Positions 12,904 to 14,152 of a DNA stretch of 14,152 bases are shown here, one piece after another. The position numbers and the translations under genes are program-made. Under the pieces are notes generated by a model, which was not told the DNA's origin, did not search any database, and saw only the letters and a program-made list of their open reading frames with translations. The stretch spans positions 1-14,152 of the forward strand of contig CAITZN010000722.1 of NCBI GenBank assembly GCA_903896915.1, read 5' to 3'. Positions within the stretch are counted from its first letter, which is position 1. Each line of letters begins with the position of its first letter. Source of the stretch: an uncultured bacterium (GTDB lineage: Bacteria > Desulfobacterota > Desulfobulbia > Desulfobulbales > Desulfobulbaceae).

Positions 12904-13725
12904 ATGGCAAATATGCCTATTCTTTGCCCACGGTGCAGGCGCCTTATCGGTAGCAATGAAACTGTCTGTTCATGGTGTGGGGCTTCCAGAGCTAATCCTT
13001 TGTGGAAAACTATAGCCTGGATACGTGGATCATTGGGCGATGACTGGGTGGTGCAGTTTATCATTATAGTCAACATAGTCTTCTATATTTTCTCGCTGAT
13101 ATTGACAGAACATCATTCGCTTAATTTCAATGCATTTAGCTTTCTGTCCCCCGGACAATCTAGCCTGTTTCTTCTTGGAGCAACAGGCACCATACCCATT
13201 AATGAGTACGGACGGTTTTGGTCATTGCTCAGTGCAAATTATCTGCATGGTGGCTTGTTGCACATTGTCTTCAACCTTATAGCTTTACACCGGATGGCTC
13301 CGTTGGTGAGCCAAGAATATGGCTCCAGCAGAATGTTTATTATCTATACCTTTGGTGGCATAGGTGGCTTCATGCTATCTTATCTGGCTGGCATACCTCT
13401 TACAATCGGTGCCTCTGCTGCTATTTGCGCCCTTCTTGGCTCTCTCCTCTATTATGGGAAAAATAGAGGAGGTACGCATGGTAGCATAGTCTTCCGTGAA
13501 GTTGGTGGATGGGTCTTCAGCTTATTTGTATTCGGACTTATCGTACCGGGTATAAACAACTGGGGACATGGGGGCGGGGTAATCAGCGGACTGCTACTGG
13601 GTATGCTGCTAGGATACAATGAGAAGAAGCCCGAAACGACATTTCATCACATTCTTGCCATAGTATGCGGCTTGGCAACGATCGGCTGCCTAGTATGGGC
13701 TGGGGTGTTTCGGCTGAGCCAATGA
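12904..13725 (+). CDS. Rhomboid-family intramembrane serine protease with N-terminal zinc ribbon
   Basis: This 273-residue membrane protein starts with a zinc ribbon, CPRC (8-11) and CSWCG (22-26). About six transmembrane helices follow. The rhomboid signature is complete: HGGLLHIVFN (115-124, the H, H and N of the oxyanion region), nucleophile S171 in TIGASAAICALLG, and base H222 in NNWGHGGG. The usual second Gly of GxSG is Ala here (GASA). Rhomboids cut transmembrane substrates in the bilayer; the substrate is unknown. AAGGA lies nine bases before the ATG. It follows the small QWxDW gene in the same direction and has no T-run terminator after it. Confidence 0.93.
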   Translation: MANMPILCPRCRRLIGSNETVCSWCGASRANPLWKTIAWIRGSLGDDWVVQFIIIVNIVFYIFSLILTEHHSLNFNAFSFLSPGQSSLFLLGATGTIPINEYGRFWSLLSANYLHGGLLHIVFNLIALHRMAPLVSQEYGSSRMFIIYTFGGIGGFMLSYLAGIPLTIGASAAICALLGSLLYYGKNRGGTHGSIVFREVGGWVFSLFVFGLIVPGINNWGHGGGVISGLLLGMLLGYNEKKPETTFHHILAIVCGLATIGCLVWAGVFRLSQ

Positions 13726-14079
13726 GGGGATAAAGGAACTCGCCAGAAAGCGACACCTTCTCGTGATGGTCTAAAAGGATGCTATGCTACCAAGAGTACT
13801 GACAAAACGTTACGCCCTCTCCAGAAAATAAATTCAGAAGAAAGCATAAAATCATTTCACACTGGAGTAACTTTTTTCTAGGGATAAGTTCCAGCTACCT
13901 AGAGTAGAAGCCCTGACTTTCGCGGAGTAGTTTGCTCATTGAGAAAATCCGCCCAGAGTGACGGCATTAGAACAAAACAAGGCCCTGCCATCACAGAAGA
14001 GCCTTTAAATGAAGGTGTTGTGGAGATTCCGTACGACTACACTAGGAAGGCTTACCAAGCATCGTAGTCGGTAACGTTA
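13726..14079. other. Gene-free stretch before tRNA-Gly, with an inverted repeat at 14034-14070
   Basis: No credible frame of useful length is seen on either strand. CGACTAC (14034-14040) and GTAGTCG (14064-14070) form perfect 7-base arms around a 23-base loop, extendable as CGT-AC and GT-ACG with a small offset. It lies ten bases upstream of the tRNA promoter. It could be a decayed IS end or a terminator-less hairpin. Confidence 0.35.
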
Positions 14080-14108
14080 TTGACACCTATTTAATGACCT
14101 TATATATG
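14080..14108 (+). promoter_or_regulatory. Sigma-70 promoter of tRNA-Gly
   Basis: A consensus -35 TTGACA (14080-14085), a 17-base spacer and a -10 TATATG (14103-14108; TATATA two bases earlier also fits) place the start of transcription near 14115, about ten bases before the mature tRNA. Confidence 0.75.
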
Positions 14109-14125
14109 ATTGTGGCAAATAACGA

Positions 14126-14152
14126 GCGGGAATAACTCAGTGGTAGGGTACC
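14126..14152 (+). tRNA. tRNA-Gly, 5' part (cut by window edge)
   Basis: GCGGGAATAACTCAGTGG begins the acceptor strand GCGGGAA, the TA linker and the D-arm CTCAGTGGTAGGG of a bacterial tRNA-Gly. The anticodon lies beyond the window, so the isoacceptor is not seen; GCC is usual for this 5' half. Confidence 0.85.

Noticed and set aside
1..14152. CRISPR arrays
   Set aside because: No regularly spaced short repeats were seen; the only long repeats are the two direct copies at 2326 and 6738.

Overview
The window reads as a mosaic accessory region of a Gram-negative bacterium. A deltaproteobacterium of the Desulfuromonadales/Geobacter kind is my best guess. The guess rests on the REC-GGDEF protein with Hypr-like changes, the LuxR tail of a type I associate with that group, a septum-initiator-like membrane protein and the 5' end of a tRNA-Gly. 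No taxonomic marker is complete, so this is an inference. About half of the recognisable genes are intact; the rest are broken pieces, which marks a region of insertion and decay.

Left part (1-2332): a truncated Nudix-type zinc ribbon and the C-terminus of a DUF554 membrane protein run leftwards. DUF554 is cut by the 3' remnant of an IS3-family transposase. Next come an intact response-regulator GGDEF protein and the C-terminal LuxR helix-turn-helix of a truncated regulator. This part ends at a 45-base 3' half of a tRNA-Arg(UCG), from anticodon loop to CCA, followed by a strong terminator. A 3' half tRNA of this type is the usual scar of a tyrosine-recombinase island.

Central part (2326-6979): two diverged direct-repeat copies (2326-2565 and 6738-6979) bracket a compact leftward operon. 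It encodes an alpha/beta hydrolase with an intact Ser-Asp-His set (6018-4582), a Trypco2-type small protein (4547-4215) and a HExxH zincin-like protein (4206-2635). Trypco domains are known from predicted NTP-dependent and peptidase-based conflict systems. The pairing of a lipase-like effector candidate, Trypco2 and a metallopeptidase candidate is the best candidate for an undescribed system here. A frameshifted methyltransferase and an ISL3 transposase tail lie between the operon and the second repeat.

Right part (6980-14152): a gene-free stretch with nested inverted repeats; an unknown 152-residue protein; an archaeal-type COG2521 methyltransferase; an alcohol dehydrogenase pseudogene; and a three-gene leftward operon (small QWxDW protein, SEC-C protein, iron-sulfur-type flavoprotein). 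Then come a decayed HU/IHF gene and a rightward set: ribbon-helix-helix protein, FtsL/DivIC-like protein, a second QWxDW protein and a zinc-ribbon rhomboid protease. The window closes on a tRNA-Gly with its own promoter. The two QWxDW proteins look like distant paralogues, each upstream of a protein bearing a Cys-rich N-terminal motif.
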